Shown piece by piece: positions 35,412-45,900 of a DNA stretch of 64,000 nt. The position numbers and the translations under genes were made by a program. How positions within the stretch are numbered: position 1 is the stretch's first letter; the number at the start of each line of letters is the position of its first letter. The notes beneath the pieces were generated by a model. The model had not been told where the DNA came from. It did not search any database and was given only the letters and a program-made list of their open reading frames with translations. The DNA comes from Chrysaora quinquecirrha (Eukaryota > Cnidaria > Scyphozoa > Semaeostomeae > Pelagiidae), in the NCBI GenBank assembly GCA_014526335.1, contig JACTAT010000346.1, forward strand, positions 26,554-90,553. Direction: 5' to 3'.

Positions 35412-35667
35412 TGTCGGAAACTGAATAACCCCCGTGTCTGAAAAATAGACATTTCATAGACAATAGACATTCCAGCGGAAGTATAGACAATGGACTTTTT
35501 CAGACTATTTTTAAACTTTGATATTGCATAACCTTAAGCGTTTTTGATTCGAGAGTTGAGAGTAAAATGTGAGTTCTAGTTTTTGATGTTTTGTTATGTT
35601 ATAATTCAGAAAATACTAGATCGTGAGTTTTTGTTGTCGTATACTGCAACCTGGTATAATCGCGACA
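35412..35667 (+). repeat. 3' LTR of the BEL/Pao element
   Basis: TGTCGG...GCGACA. It is identical to the 5' LTR except for one extra T in the T-run near 35580. Confidence 0.95.
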
Positions 35668-35890
35668 ACGTCGTCCACAGTATTTTCAGTCATCTCTCTT
35701 TATCACCATTCCCTCACTGATTCTATCCACACGGTCCACACATAGTGGGGGCTCTCTATTATATAAAAAATCATTCTCTATAAGTCTGTCCACGCCGTCC
35801 ACGTCATCCACAGTATTTTCAGTCATCTCTCTGTATCACCATTCCCTCACTGATTCTATTCACGTTGTCCACGCATAGTGGGGCTGGCTT
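35668..35890 (-). repeat. 132-bp tandem array, right arm, part 2
   Basis: Continues the 132-bp inverted array interrupted by the BEL element. One partial and one nearly full unit precede the unique outer arm (35890-36060). Confidence 0.9.
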
Positions 35891-36156
35891 ATCCACGTCA
35901 TCGAGTTTGCTCCAGTAATGCGTTGTTATTAGTTTCTACGTCTGTCTCTGCATCAATGAGAGGCAGATGGAACGAAACATTGGTGTGGTTAGGCGTGTAT
36001 ATGTACGACAATGTGTAAACAGTTCGTTCCTGATCCATCGAGGGCCTGTCGCGAGAGGCGTCTTCGCACTAAGCCATAACGAGGCGACACTGGCAGAAAT
36101 GAGGCCGGAGTACAAAACAACACCCCCCGTCTCAACATCTGACTTTCAAAAAGTTC

Positions 36157-36186
36157 TGCCCTACCTCTGACGTCAGAGGTAGGGCA
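36157..36186. repeat. Perfect 30-bp palindrome centred on TGACGTCA
   Basis: Each half is TGCCCTACCTCTGAC or its complement. The centre is a consensus CRE (TGACGTCA). It lies just outside the fold-back structure. Confidence 0.95.
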
Positions 36187-36516
36187 AATCCTTTGTTTCA
36201 AGTCAAGTTATGTTACGAGCATAACGAGAAAATTCGCAGTAGGAAGACATTTGAGGTTGCCTTCCCATTCTACTTCTCTGTTTTCTCTTCGCTGTAGAAC
36301 TTTCAAAATGGCGGCCAAGTCAAACTTGGGCTCCTGTTTAAGCTGAATTTGTGGTTGCTGAAGGATACTTGCAGTGTCTAACCACCCATGATTAACATAG
36401 GCGACATTCGTACGAGCATGCGCTTTAGATTACTTGATTTATCCAAAAAGCGCCTGGGCCCGAGTTTTGGCGGGAGGTTTCAGAAAAATCTTGATGGTGT
36501 AAACATGGAAAAGCAC
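36187..36516. other. No gene recognised
   Basis: Separates the fold-back structure from the next transposon. It contains TTAACATAGGCGACATTCGTAC (given as positions 36390-36411), whose inverse recurs near 50789. Confidence 0.4.
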
Positions 36517-36689
36517 TAGGAGTATGGGGTGCGATCACCGCCAATATTATTTCAAATCATTATTAGGTAGTCAGATGTCGTTATTCAGTAATTTTGCCGT
36601 GAAGAGGCATTGTTCGTGAACAAAATGCCACGTATTTCTCGTTTTTATCCACATCTTTTTAATATCATGTACTCTTTTCATTATTAAGC

Positions 36690-36920
36690 ACAGTTATCAT
36701 TATTAGGCGCACTTTTCATTATTAGGCATACTTTTCATTATTATGCACACTTTTTATTATTATCGACAGCTGTTTTCATTATTATGCACACTTTTCATTA
36801 TTATGCACACTTTTCTTTATTAGGCACACTTTTCATTATTATGCACACTTTTCTTTATTAGGCACACTCTCTTTATTAGGCACACTTTTCATTATTCATT
36901 ATTAGGCATACTTTGCCACT
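36690..36920 (+). repeat. TIR minisatellite, left arm
   Basis: About twelve ~19-base units of TTTTCATTATTAGGCACAC, with variants (ATGCACAC, GGCATAC). Confidence 0.92.
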
Positions 36921-36988
36921 TCATATATCATAACCCAGTTATAGTTACAGAATAGGCCTACCGGCAAGAAAATCTCTGACGAGCTGAG

Positions 36989-38443
36989 TTGACGAGTCAT
37001 GTTCAATGTAGTATTATGGAGAATGAAATTGGAGAGCTGAAACGGTTGATTACCTCTAGGCTTGAGGAAATAGTTGCCTCTCTTAGTAATGGAACATCTG
37101 AAGGGGATTCTGTCGATTCTGTAATAATCGATGAGCTTGAAAGCATACAGGGATATATAATTACGTTGGACTCGGTTTGCCGTGTGCCAGAAGCTGCAAT
37201 TTCATCTCTTTCTACCGCTAGAAGGCTATTGGAACGGCAAACACAAATGGAAAACAAACCACCCTTACAGCGTGTTGAAGGGGCAGGAAGACCTAGGTAT
37301 GACATTACCAAGCAGCAAATTGAAATATTTCTGAAAGCAAATTTCACAGTGCCCAGCATCGCATCTGTTCTGCACGTTAGCAAGCGCACCGTGGAAAGGC
37401 GCATGAGAGAATACAATTTATCAGTACGGGGTCAATACACAGAGATCACTGATGGCAGACTTGATGAATTTGTTTTGGAAATAAAACAAGTGAATCCTAA
37501 CTGTGGATCTAAGGTGTTGATTGGATATCTTAGTTCTAAAGGTGTAAGGGTGACAAGAGACCGAGTGAGAGATTCCCTTGCTAGAGTTGATCCAATAGGT
37601 ATTGCCGCGCGTCGATGTCAGACAATACACAGGAGATCCTACGACATCACAAGACCTCTTGCACTTTGGCATTTCGATGGGAATCACAAACTTGTCAAAT
37701 GGCGGTTTGTGGTTCATGGCTGTATTGATGGGTACAGCCGTATTCCAGTGTACCTATCATGTTGCCAAGACAACAAGGCATCTACGGTTTATTCCCTTTT
37801 CACAGAAGCTGTGGGCAAATGGGGATTGCCTTCAAGGACAAGGTGTGATCAAGGATCAGAAAACGTTGATGTCGTTCAACACATGCTTCTCGTAAGGGGT
37901 GAGAATAGAGGATCCGCTTTAGTAGGAAGAAGTGTTCACAACCAGCGGATCGAGAGATTGTGGCGTGACGTCTTCAAAGACGTTTTGAGCATTTTTTACG
38001 ACCTTTTTACTCTTATGGAGGAAATAGGCATTCTTGACCCTCTTTCAGAGGGAGATGCCTGGTGCCTGCAATTAGCATTTCTAGAGCATATTGATTACCG
38101 CTTGAAGCAATGGGCAGACGCCTGGATTCGACATCCTTTAAGCAGTGCAGGAAACAAAACACCACTACAGTTATGGATAGAAGGAAGCCTTGCTGTTGCT
38201 GAGCATACAGTTGATCCTTTAGCAGTTCATGACACTTATGGCATTGACTGGAATGGACCTGTCCCTGTTGAAGATGCAAATGTTGCAGTCGATGTGCCCG
38301 GTACAGTATCACCGATGACTGACGAAGAGCTTTCAACTTTCATCAATGATTATACGCACTTGGTACAATCTTCCAGTACAGAAGACAAACTCACGTTGTA
38401 TAAAATGGCAAGAAACCATGTTGCAAATATACATGCTCAATAG
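36989..38443 (+). CDS. DDE integrase-type transposase, 484 residues
   Basis: An uninterrupted frame; an internal ATG at 37016 (MENEIGELKRL) is an equally good start. Residues ~104-142 form a helix-turn-helix (QIEIFLKANFTVPSIASVLH, then SKRTVERRMREY), suited to TIR binding. The catalytic core is rve-like: Asp230 in LWHFDGNHK, Asp287 in TRCDQGSENVD and Glu322 in HNQRIERLW, a DD(34)E spacing. A conserved GCIDGYSR follows the first strand. The C-terminal ~80 residues are acidic and end in a helical stretch. The product would excise and insert the element in the nucleus. Proteins of this type are widespread in cnidarian and fish genomes as 'integrase core domain' proteins. The copy appears functional on paper. 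Confidence 0.88.
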   Translation: MTSHVQCSIMENEIGELKRLITSRLEEIVASLSNGTSEGDSVDSVIIDELESIQGYIITLDSVCRVPEAAISSLSTARRLLERQTQMENKPPLQRVEGAGRPRYDITKQQIEIFLKANFTVPSIASVLHVSKRTVERRMREYNLSVRGQYTEITDGRLDEFVLEIKQVNPNCGSKVLIGYLSSKGVRVTRDRVRDSLARVDPIGIAARRCQTIHRRSYDITRPLALWHFDGNHKLVKWRFVVHGCIDGYSRIPVYLSCCQDNKASTVYSLFTEAVGKWGLPSRTRCDQGSENVDVVQHMLLVRGENRGSALVGRSVHNQRIERLWRDVFKDVLSIFYDLFTLMEEIGILDPLSEGDAWCLQLAFLEHIDYRLKQWADAWIRHPLSSAGNKTPLQLWIEGSLAVAEHTVDPLAVHDTYGIDWNGPVPVEDANVAVDVPGTVSPMTDEELSTFINDYTHLVQSSSTEDKLTLYKMARNHVANIHAQ

Positions 38444-38962
38444 TAGTAACAGAAAAGAAAACAGCTAACAGCTATTTATAAATGTAAAATATACTTTTCC
38501 AAAGCTGCGAATTCTACTCTACCTTCGACTCATCTGCCCGCAATCCGAAGGTGTTTTTATTTCGGCTAAAAAACTACTATATACACAAGTGCGTGTATAT
38601 TTTTGGTCTAATCATCTGTCTTTCGTACATTAGTACTTTGAGATATGCACGAATTATCAAACTTTGTCATATACTTTATAACAGATTCCGAAATTAAAAT
38701 GATTAATTTGTATTCTTTGAAAGTTTGAAAGAAGAAACCTTGTAAAGCACCGTTTAATTTCTAGAGATGAAGGTAAAGCAGTTGATGCAGCTTTAAACAT
38801 AACAGCTCGTAGTAACAGCAATCAATAAACTAACATAACAATAAAGAATAAAATACTCCATATGATGCAAACGATGTTACAAAGAAAAACCGCAATAGTG
38901 AAAAAATGATAATAACATTTCAGTCATATGTATGAAATTCTTCGAATGATGAGCTCATGAGC

Positions 38963-41900
38963 TCAAACCATGCCAAATCCTGGGGAATTTAACATGCAGA
39001 AAAGAAACTCATCTTTGAAGCTTTCATAAGACAGAAGGTGCTCTGCAACAGGGAAATGAATTTCATTGGCACAAGTATGGACATGCAACTTCTTTGGCAA
39101 CTCTTCATAGTCAAAAACAATTCTTGGTTTTGGTGAAAATCCAAGTGGTGGAATAGAAGGGCTTCCAGTGACAAATGCAAGGACTGCTGAAACGTTTATC
39201 TTGATATTTTGTTCCTGCAGATCAAATGTGGTGCTGACAATGTCACCTTGCTCGACATCTTCCAAAAACTGCCTCCAATTAAAAAGGATTGCCATTTCTT
39301 TCTTATGCCGGTTGCTTCCTTTTAGGGATACATGGCTTTGAAAAAGGTTGTCAATCTTCTCTGCTGTTAACCTGTGGTTTTTGAACTCAAAAATATCAGC
39401 AGCTTCAACTGGATATTCTCGCAGCAAATCTAAGACACCAAATACCTTCAACCCATCAATGAATTGATGTATCTCGGCAAGGCTTCTTGTAACTGTGTGA
39501 TGTGTTGCAACCATATTGAGAAATGTATCTTTATTCTCCAAAGTTACATCTGGACTCTTGTATCCAGTGGATCTACATGCAGCACTTCTAGAAATAGATG
39601 ATGAATATGTATCAGCATCTGTCAGACATTCAATAGCTTGCAAATTGGCTTTGACAATTGTATCTGGTATGCATGATACTGGGCATGTAACCATGTCTAG
39701 GTTTTCATTCAGAATGTACTGAACAATTGGAGATGAGAAGGCTTGGGGACCTTGTGCTCCATTCAAGATACCTAGGCCACAACAGAGACCATATGTATAA
39801 TACTCCTTTCTTGCAAGAGCTGGCAGGTTTTGAGCAAAAGCTCTGCCTTCTTGACCAAGAAAAAGTGATGATGACAAAACTTCCTGGTTTATCAGATTGA
39901 ACAGCTCTCTTTTAGGGCCACCATCATCAACAGCAGACTCAGCAACAAAGTTAACTTTCACAAATCCATTCTTAAGAGATGTTTTTATTCGGCCAAGCTT
40001 AAGCTTGACATCCTGCCATACTGAGCTGCGCCTAACTTTCAATCTTATGTACGAGTCTTCCTCATCTTCTCTACATTTATCATTGCATAAACTGGAAAGT
40101 TTTTCAATGAAAGGGATGGCTGAATTCTGAGTCACTTCATCTTGCAAAACACAGTCATCATCTGAATCATCACTTATGTTCAAAGTGATAATGTTACCAT
40201 ATTGGTGGTTTACATAACCATAGTCATGGCATTTTCTTGGAAGGGCTGACATCACTCCAACAGGATCTGGATCAAAATCATAGTTGGTGGACAAGAAATG
40301 AGAATCATCAGACAAGTAATGCAAATCTTGAGCCAACTTCAAATTTCCTTGTTGTAATGACGTATGGCGGTTATCACACAGGTTTGAACTGCTTGGAAGA
40401 GGCAAAGTAGTCTCAACTTTGTGACCTTCAGTGATATGATCAAATTGCTTGTAACATGTTGGACACTTTGAACTTCCATTTCCTGTAGCAAACCATTGCT
40501 CTATACACACACTGTGGAACATGTCACTGCAATTGCTTGGGAATGCAGACTCTGCAATTGATACTATAGGCTCAAGGCAGATACTGCACTGGACATCAAT
40601 TGGGTCGTCATTTGGCTGTTCAGCTTGTTCTGGCTTCTTAGCACAATCCTATTGACATACAAAATTATGTCATTAAAAAATTCCAAAATTTAAAAAATAC
40701 AAAACTATTCATAACCAAAATGTGCATTCAAACATATACTGATAAAGAACTTTTTCACAGCATTGATCTTGTTGGTAATTTTACAAATTTTCAGAATTCC
40801 CAGATATGAAGTTTTTGATGGTACTAGATTTGTATAGACCATTTCAACTAAGAGCCTCGTTTTCAAAAAAATTGAAAATTAGGTTATAGAGAGATTTCGA
40901 CTTCAGATTCGAATTCAGCACCTTCTTTTTGGTGTTGAGGTAAATTTTTACGCTTCTAGTCCTTACAATATTGATTCTATAGCGATTAAAAGTTTGAAAA
41001 TTTATAAGGGATTTGACCGTGTAAAATGATTGAGGGTGTAAAATTTCACCCCCAGCGATTTTTCACGGTCAAATCCTTTATAGCATTTCAAATTTTTAAC
41101 ACCTATAAAATCAATATCTTAAAGACTAGAAGCATAAAACTTTGCCTCAACACTAAAAAGAAGATGCTGAACTCGAATCTGAAGTCGAAATTTCTCTATG
41201 ACCTAATTTTAAATTTTTTTGAAAACGAGGCCCTTAGTTGAAGTGGTCTATTAAGCACTCAAAATTTAGTATAGGTGCAAAGTTTTTTATCTTAGCACCC
41301 ATATAGTTGATTTCATGTTGGTTCAAATTTGCAATTTTATAAGTGCTTAGAGCTAGTGGGGTAAAAAACCTTAGGAATGGTCACTTTCCACAATCAAAGC
41401 CCCTATGAAATTAATAATATCAGCACTAGGATACTGAAACTTTGCAAAATATCAACAACAATGGTAACTAACTCAAGATAAGAACTTTTAAGAAAAACAT
41501 ATTTTATGTCATTTTAAAGAATGAATTGCTTCCTTTCATTCTTGAATCATATTAATTCCCTAACAATTAAATAATTAGCTATACATAATTTGATTTCTAA
41601 CCTTTGCATGCTGTCTGAGATCTACTAATGGAATGAGGTTGAGACAAGTATTGCACAGTTCTTCAGGCAAAAGCACATCATCTGCATCCATGTCCCCACT
41701 GTTGTCAATTTCTGCCATATCAATACTGGACTGGATTGGTCTTACATAGACTTTCCCTTGTCCAATAAACTGACATATGTACTCTACTGAATTTCCTTTT
41801 GGGCCCATAGGGAGCAACAAAAGTTCACGCCTTCCAGGTTCAGCATACATTAGCTCATAACCACCACACGACTGAAGTTGTGGGAAAGCGTTGAGTAAAC

Positions 41901-42342
41901 ATTCATGCAGTTCCACACAGGTGCCACCCTGCGGGAGCATTATCTTCTTCTCACCAAGTCCAGATTGAAGTAATTCACGTTTCAGAGCCTGAGTTGGAAT
42001 TCCTGTTGCTTCTTTGTCAGCTAAGCATAAAAATTTGCGGCTAATCATTTTAGATTTAATGACCTTATTTGATCTTGGGTTTCTTCTTCTTCGAGAGACA
42101 ATTCCACAAACAGGCCTAACTGTTGTCGATGTTGTGTTGGTTGTTGATACAGCAACTGCTGATTCAGATGGTCTCTTCTTCTTATAGATATGTGGAAATA
42201 GCCGTTCCAGCTCCCCACTGCAACTTGAAGATTGCCTATCTGCATCTCTTTTATTTTTTGGGTCTGGTTCTTTTCCACTGATCGTGTCGATTGCTTTTTG
42301 TAATAGATTGCACACTTCCTTTACCTCCTTTCCCTCCGCCAT
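38963..42342 (-). CDS. RING + HECT E3 ubiquitin-protein ligase, transposon-encoded, two exons, 808 residues
   Basis: Exon 1 is 42342-41602 and exon 2 is 40648-38963. The intron begins GTTAGA and ends CAATAG, and the joined frame is open (247 + 561 codons). MAEGKEVK is taken as the start because the upstream frame only translates the minisatellite. The N-terminal half is basic, with a ~100-residue domain of unknown fold (LLQSGLGEKKIMLPQGGTC). A RING finger spans residues ~268-312: CSIC, then CSDMFHSVC, then CPTC. An Asp sits where the usual His of the C-x-H pair is expected. A HECT-like region starts near residue 470 (SAVDDGGPKRELFNLI; KEYYTYGLCCGLGIL) and ends in LHVHTCANEIHFP, with the thioester Cys at ~773, and GFGMV at the C-terminus. 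It resembles G2E3-type HECT ligases. Combining RING and HECT is unusual. The target is unknown. Confidence 0.85.
40835..41250. mobile_element. Palindromic MITE inside the E3 ligase intron
   Basis: The two ~200-bp arms are near-perfect inverses around a short centre at ~41035 (for example TAGACCATTTCAACTAAG at the left end and CTTAGTTGAAGTGGTCTA at the right). The intron is therefore mostly this element plus related flanking sequence. Confidence 0.82.
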
Positions 42343-42399
42343 TTCGAAACATGTGATAAGTTTAGTTGGGCGCCCTTTGAACTCTACAGCAACAGCAAC

Positions 42400-42650
42400 A
42401 ATGAAAGTGTGCATAATAATGAAAAGTGTGCCTAATAATGAAAAGTATGCATAATAATGAAAAGTGTGCATAATAATGAAAAGTATGCCTAATAATGAAA
42501 AGTGTGCATAATAATGAAAGTGTGCATAATAATGAAAAGTGTGCATAATAAAAAAAGTGTGCATAATAATGAAAATTATACCTAATAATGAAAAGTGTGC
42601 CTAATAATGAAACGTGCCCCAAATAATGATAAGTGTGCTTAATAATGAAA
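42400..42650 (-). repeat. TIR minisatellite, right arm
   Basis: Inverse of the left array (GTGTGCATAATAATGAAAA units). It lies directly upstream of the E3 ligase start codon and may hold its promoter. Confidence 0.92.
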
Positions 42651-42832
42651 AGAGTGCATGATATAAAAAAGATGTGGATAAAAACGAGAATACGTGGCAT
42701 TTTGTTCACGAACAATGCCTGTTCATGGCAAAATTACTGAATAACGACATCTGGCTGCCTAATAATGATTTGAAATAATTTTGGCGGTGATCGCACCCCA
42801 TATAGGAGAGAGATTGATTTATACTGGCCTAA

Positions 42833-42966
42833 GCTGTAATTTGACAACCTACCAGAAAGAGAAACATAGACAGAAAGGACAGCAGAGATAGAAAGGCAAA
42901 AAAGTAAGATAAAGTGTTATTGAATAAAACTTAGAAAACACAGGTAGGTTGTCACAAATTACAGCT
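42833..42966. repeat. Small fold-back between two transposons
   Basis: AGCTGTAATTTGACAACCTACC at 42833-42854 is mirrored by GGTAGGTTGTCACAAATTACAGCT at 42943-42966 (positions given because it is longer than a short motif). The interior is A/G-rich. It was probably the target of the next element, which starts four bases later. Confidence 0.75.
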
Positions 42967-42970
42967 AATA

Positions 42971-45900
42971 GTCCAGAGGGTGAATGGGGAGTATTACCAC
43001 CCGAGCTGGGACTTTATGGGATAAACATTTTCTGGGTCACTTTTTGGCGTAGATTGCGAATCTGGATGTTGATCGGTGATTCTGGGGGGCTTTTCGGGGA
43101 TACAGGGGGGTTTGGGGGAGAAATAGAGAGGGACTTACTTATTCATAATGATAGCAGTCCTTTTAGCAACAGGAGCCAGGGGGGTATTCTTGGCCAACAA
43201 ATTCAATCAAATCGTGGATGGATAAAGATTCTTATTAAAGGGGTTACCTTTGTGGGATCGGTGGGTTAGTTTGGGGGGCTGTGGGTTTAGAGCGAAGCGT
43301 TCAATAGGAAGGCACGCACTTCGTACTTCACGTCATAAATCAAATACGTTGAAGACTGAAGTCTGTTGATGGGACTGATGGTTGACAAGAATCTTACAGT
43401 AATTTCACATATTTTTTTAACAAATAATAACCAGTTACTCAGGAAAGTTAACGAATTCTTTCTCTGGTACCATGTCAGTTGACGTCTCAGCACTTACAGA
43501 TTTTCAATAGTTTTTGAATTTTTTCTGAGAAATATGTCTGGAATGTTGTATTTGTGTACTTGTATGGGTTTCGATTTTATGTTAAGAAGCAACTGCGTTG
43601 ATCTAACTTGAAGTTGGCCAGTTCATACCACATGTTTTATTCACAAACAAATATAAGTGATCAAGAGTTTGGATCTCCAAGGGATCTCCAATTATTTTCC
43701 CGAAGGAGAGGTTTGTTGTTTGTTGCTTCTACGTTATTGATTTTTCGACTTGGAAGTGATTTGTTATGAATCAACTTTAAATAGATTGGTTTTTCTACTT
43801 TTGCATTACTCATAGTTCATGTATTTCACGTGTCAGGTATGGAAGATGGCTGCTGGTTCTAGGGCAACGCATGGATGCGTCATCCACTATGATCATCTCT
43901 CGATCGAGAACCCGGTACTTAATCCACTGACTAGAGAAACTTTTGAACGGTTGGTCCAAAGTAAAAATGCGAGAGTTGAACTCGGTGGGTCAAATTTCCA
44001 CAAGACGCAAGCAAATTCCATTCCTGCGACATTTATGGAAGGGGAATATTACGTCCATCGACATTGCTATCAGAAGTTTACCAAAGCGTTATCGGTCCTC
44101 GCAGAGAGACGATCCAGACCAAAATATGCAGAAAGGAAGCGACGTCTGTCCCCTTTGAAGAGAAAAAAGCGATCCGGGGAGATGCGAGGTACGTTATTTC
44201 CAAACAGATGCATGAAATGCTCTAGCTCTCGCCCCCTGAAAGTGAAAGGTAAAAAACAAACCCTACGGGTATTGCAAACAGTTTCAGCTTGTCGAAGGGT
44301 GAAGTGTGCTGCAGAGTTGTCAAATGACGAAGAAATGCAAATAGCAATTAAGGACCAAGATCTAATAGCTCGGGAATTCAAGATGCACCCACAGTGTTAT
44401 AAAGAATACACGAGGGTTTGCAGCAGGCAGTCCACTAACGCAAGTTCAGCTGAACTTTCAACTGCAACAGCAAACGATTTTGAGACAAGTACTTGTCAGA
44501 ACACTGTGACTGATTTTGCATCAGTTAGCACATTCGTTGAGCAACATGTCATCTGTGGGAACCAGTCTGTTTCGCTGAAGGTTCTTACGGATATGTATGG
44601 CTTTGACAGGGAAGATAGTAGGCTTCGTGCAAAAGTGAAAAGAGACTAGAACAGCATTTTGCAGATAAGATAGTATTTATTCGTGTGGCTTATCATGAAG
44701 CAGAAGTCATAGTAAGTAACAGAGCTCTGACAACAACAACGCTTACTACCTTCATTAAGAATAGCGAATCTTTCATCTTAAAAGAAGCTGCTTCTATTAT
44801 TCGATCAGAAATTTTAGACATGATTGATACAGCTGACGATTTACCATGGCCTCCAACACCCGAAGCACTTTCTTTAGAGAGTAGGCAGCCACCGCAAAGT
44901 GTGAAACATTTTGTTACAAACATAATCCATTCAACACACCATTCACCAGGAGAAGATGTAAAACGTTATGCAATGTCGATCTCGAGTGATCTGGTTCATG
45001 CAGTTTCAAAGGGAAATTTTTTAACCGAGAAACACGTTCTTCTAGGGACTGGTCTACATAGTATGACTGGGCAGAAAATGCCTGTGAAGCTACTTGGCAG
45101 ATTTGGTCACTCAATTAACTATGACAGCGTAAGGATGATAGAAACTGCCCAAGCCGAGCTAGTTCAACAGCTTAGATCCCTTCACAACCCACTTCCACTT
45201 GTACCCGCAACCCAAGTTAGCCGGGTAACGACATTCTTCTGGTGGGATAACTTTGACTGTAAGAAGGAAAACACTGCAGCAAGTCTACACACTACTCACG
45301 GTGTTGCATACCAAGAACGGTCAGCAGCCTCCGTTGAACAGTCCGTAAATGTTCAGGTTGAGAAGTCTAACCGAAGATCTGTTTCCGTTACACCGTTAGA
45401 GCTTGACAAAAGAAAAGTTGTTCCCCATAAAAATCCAGGATTATTTGAAGCCCACCTAACAACTGATAGCGACAAAAGCTATGCAGACAAGCTGTTGTTA
45501 ATTTGACAGCTTATGAGAAGAATTCGTTCAGCTCCACAAAGGATAGCAAGATTCGTTGGATGGGTTATACAAGTATTTGGGAAAAAAAATCTAGTCCCAC
45601 CAGAATTACTTTCCTTCCACCAATCAGGCACCCAATAACTGAATACAGCACTGTGGTTGAGTGCATTCATCAGTCACAAAGACTTTCACGTGCTTCAAAC
45701 ATGAAATATGCACACATCACGGTTGACGCTGGTGCAGCTCAAAGATTTTATCACGTCGTCTGGAATAACCCTATAGAATTTCAAGACGTCATCATTCACA
45801 TGGGAGATTTTCATGCCATGATGGAGTTTTTTGGTAATGTTGGAAAGCTTGTTACGGGAAGCGGCTTCGAAGAAGTGATATATCAAGCGGGTTTGTGCAC

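Larger units (their letters stand above)
29847..35667 (+). mobile_element. BEL/Pao LTR retrotransposon, near-intact and young
   Basis: Two LTRs of 255 and 256 bp (29847-30101; 35412-35667) differ, as far as I can see, only by one T in a T-run. ACGT flanks both sides (29843-29846; 35668-35671), and the insertion splits a 132-bp repeat unit that continues at 35668. A single gag-pol frame runs between them with one in-frame stop. Its age appears very low. Confidence 0.95.
25590..36060. mobile_element. Giant fold-back structure made of tandem repeats in inverted arms
   Basis: The left side reads CGAGGG(ctat)CCCTCGATGGATCA near 25615 and the right side the inverse (GTTCCTGATCCATCGAGGG near 36022). 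Moving inwards, both arms carry the 132-bp GTGGACGACGTGGACGGC array, then a unique linker (26560-26690 versus 29150-29285), then the 249-bp array. The centre is about 27460-28010. The right arm is interrupted by a pogo-like MITE (28311-28900) and the BEL element (29847-35667). Exact outer ends and a target duplication are unresolved. Confidence 0.75.
36523..42802. mobile_element. Two-gene DNA transposon: DDE transposase plus RING/HECT E3 ligase
   Basis: TAGGAG occurs at 36517-36522 and 42803-42808, a 6-bp target duplication. The element starts TATGGGGTGCGATCACCGCC and ends with the inverse. The TIRs are about 400 bp long, each with ~165 bp of unique sequence and then an array of a TTTTCATTATTAGGCACAC unit. 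Two genes converge from the TIRs: transposase on plus (36989-38443), E3 ligase on minus (38963-42342). The 6-bp duplication and integrase-like DDE core suggest the IS3EU group, from memory. Polintons also make 6-bp duplications but would be far larger and carry a polymerase. Confidence 0.9.

Noticed and set aside
42341..42564. N-terminal extension MHTFFIMHTFHYYAHF of the E3 ligase frame
   Set aside because: It is a translation of the TIR minisatellite. The MAEGKEVK start at 42342 begins immediately after it and fits the gene.
36523..42802. Polinton/Maverick assignment because of the 6-bp duplication
   Set aside because: Only 6.3 kb, with no DNA polymerase B, packaging ATPase or capsid genes.
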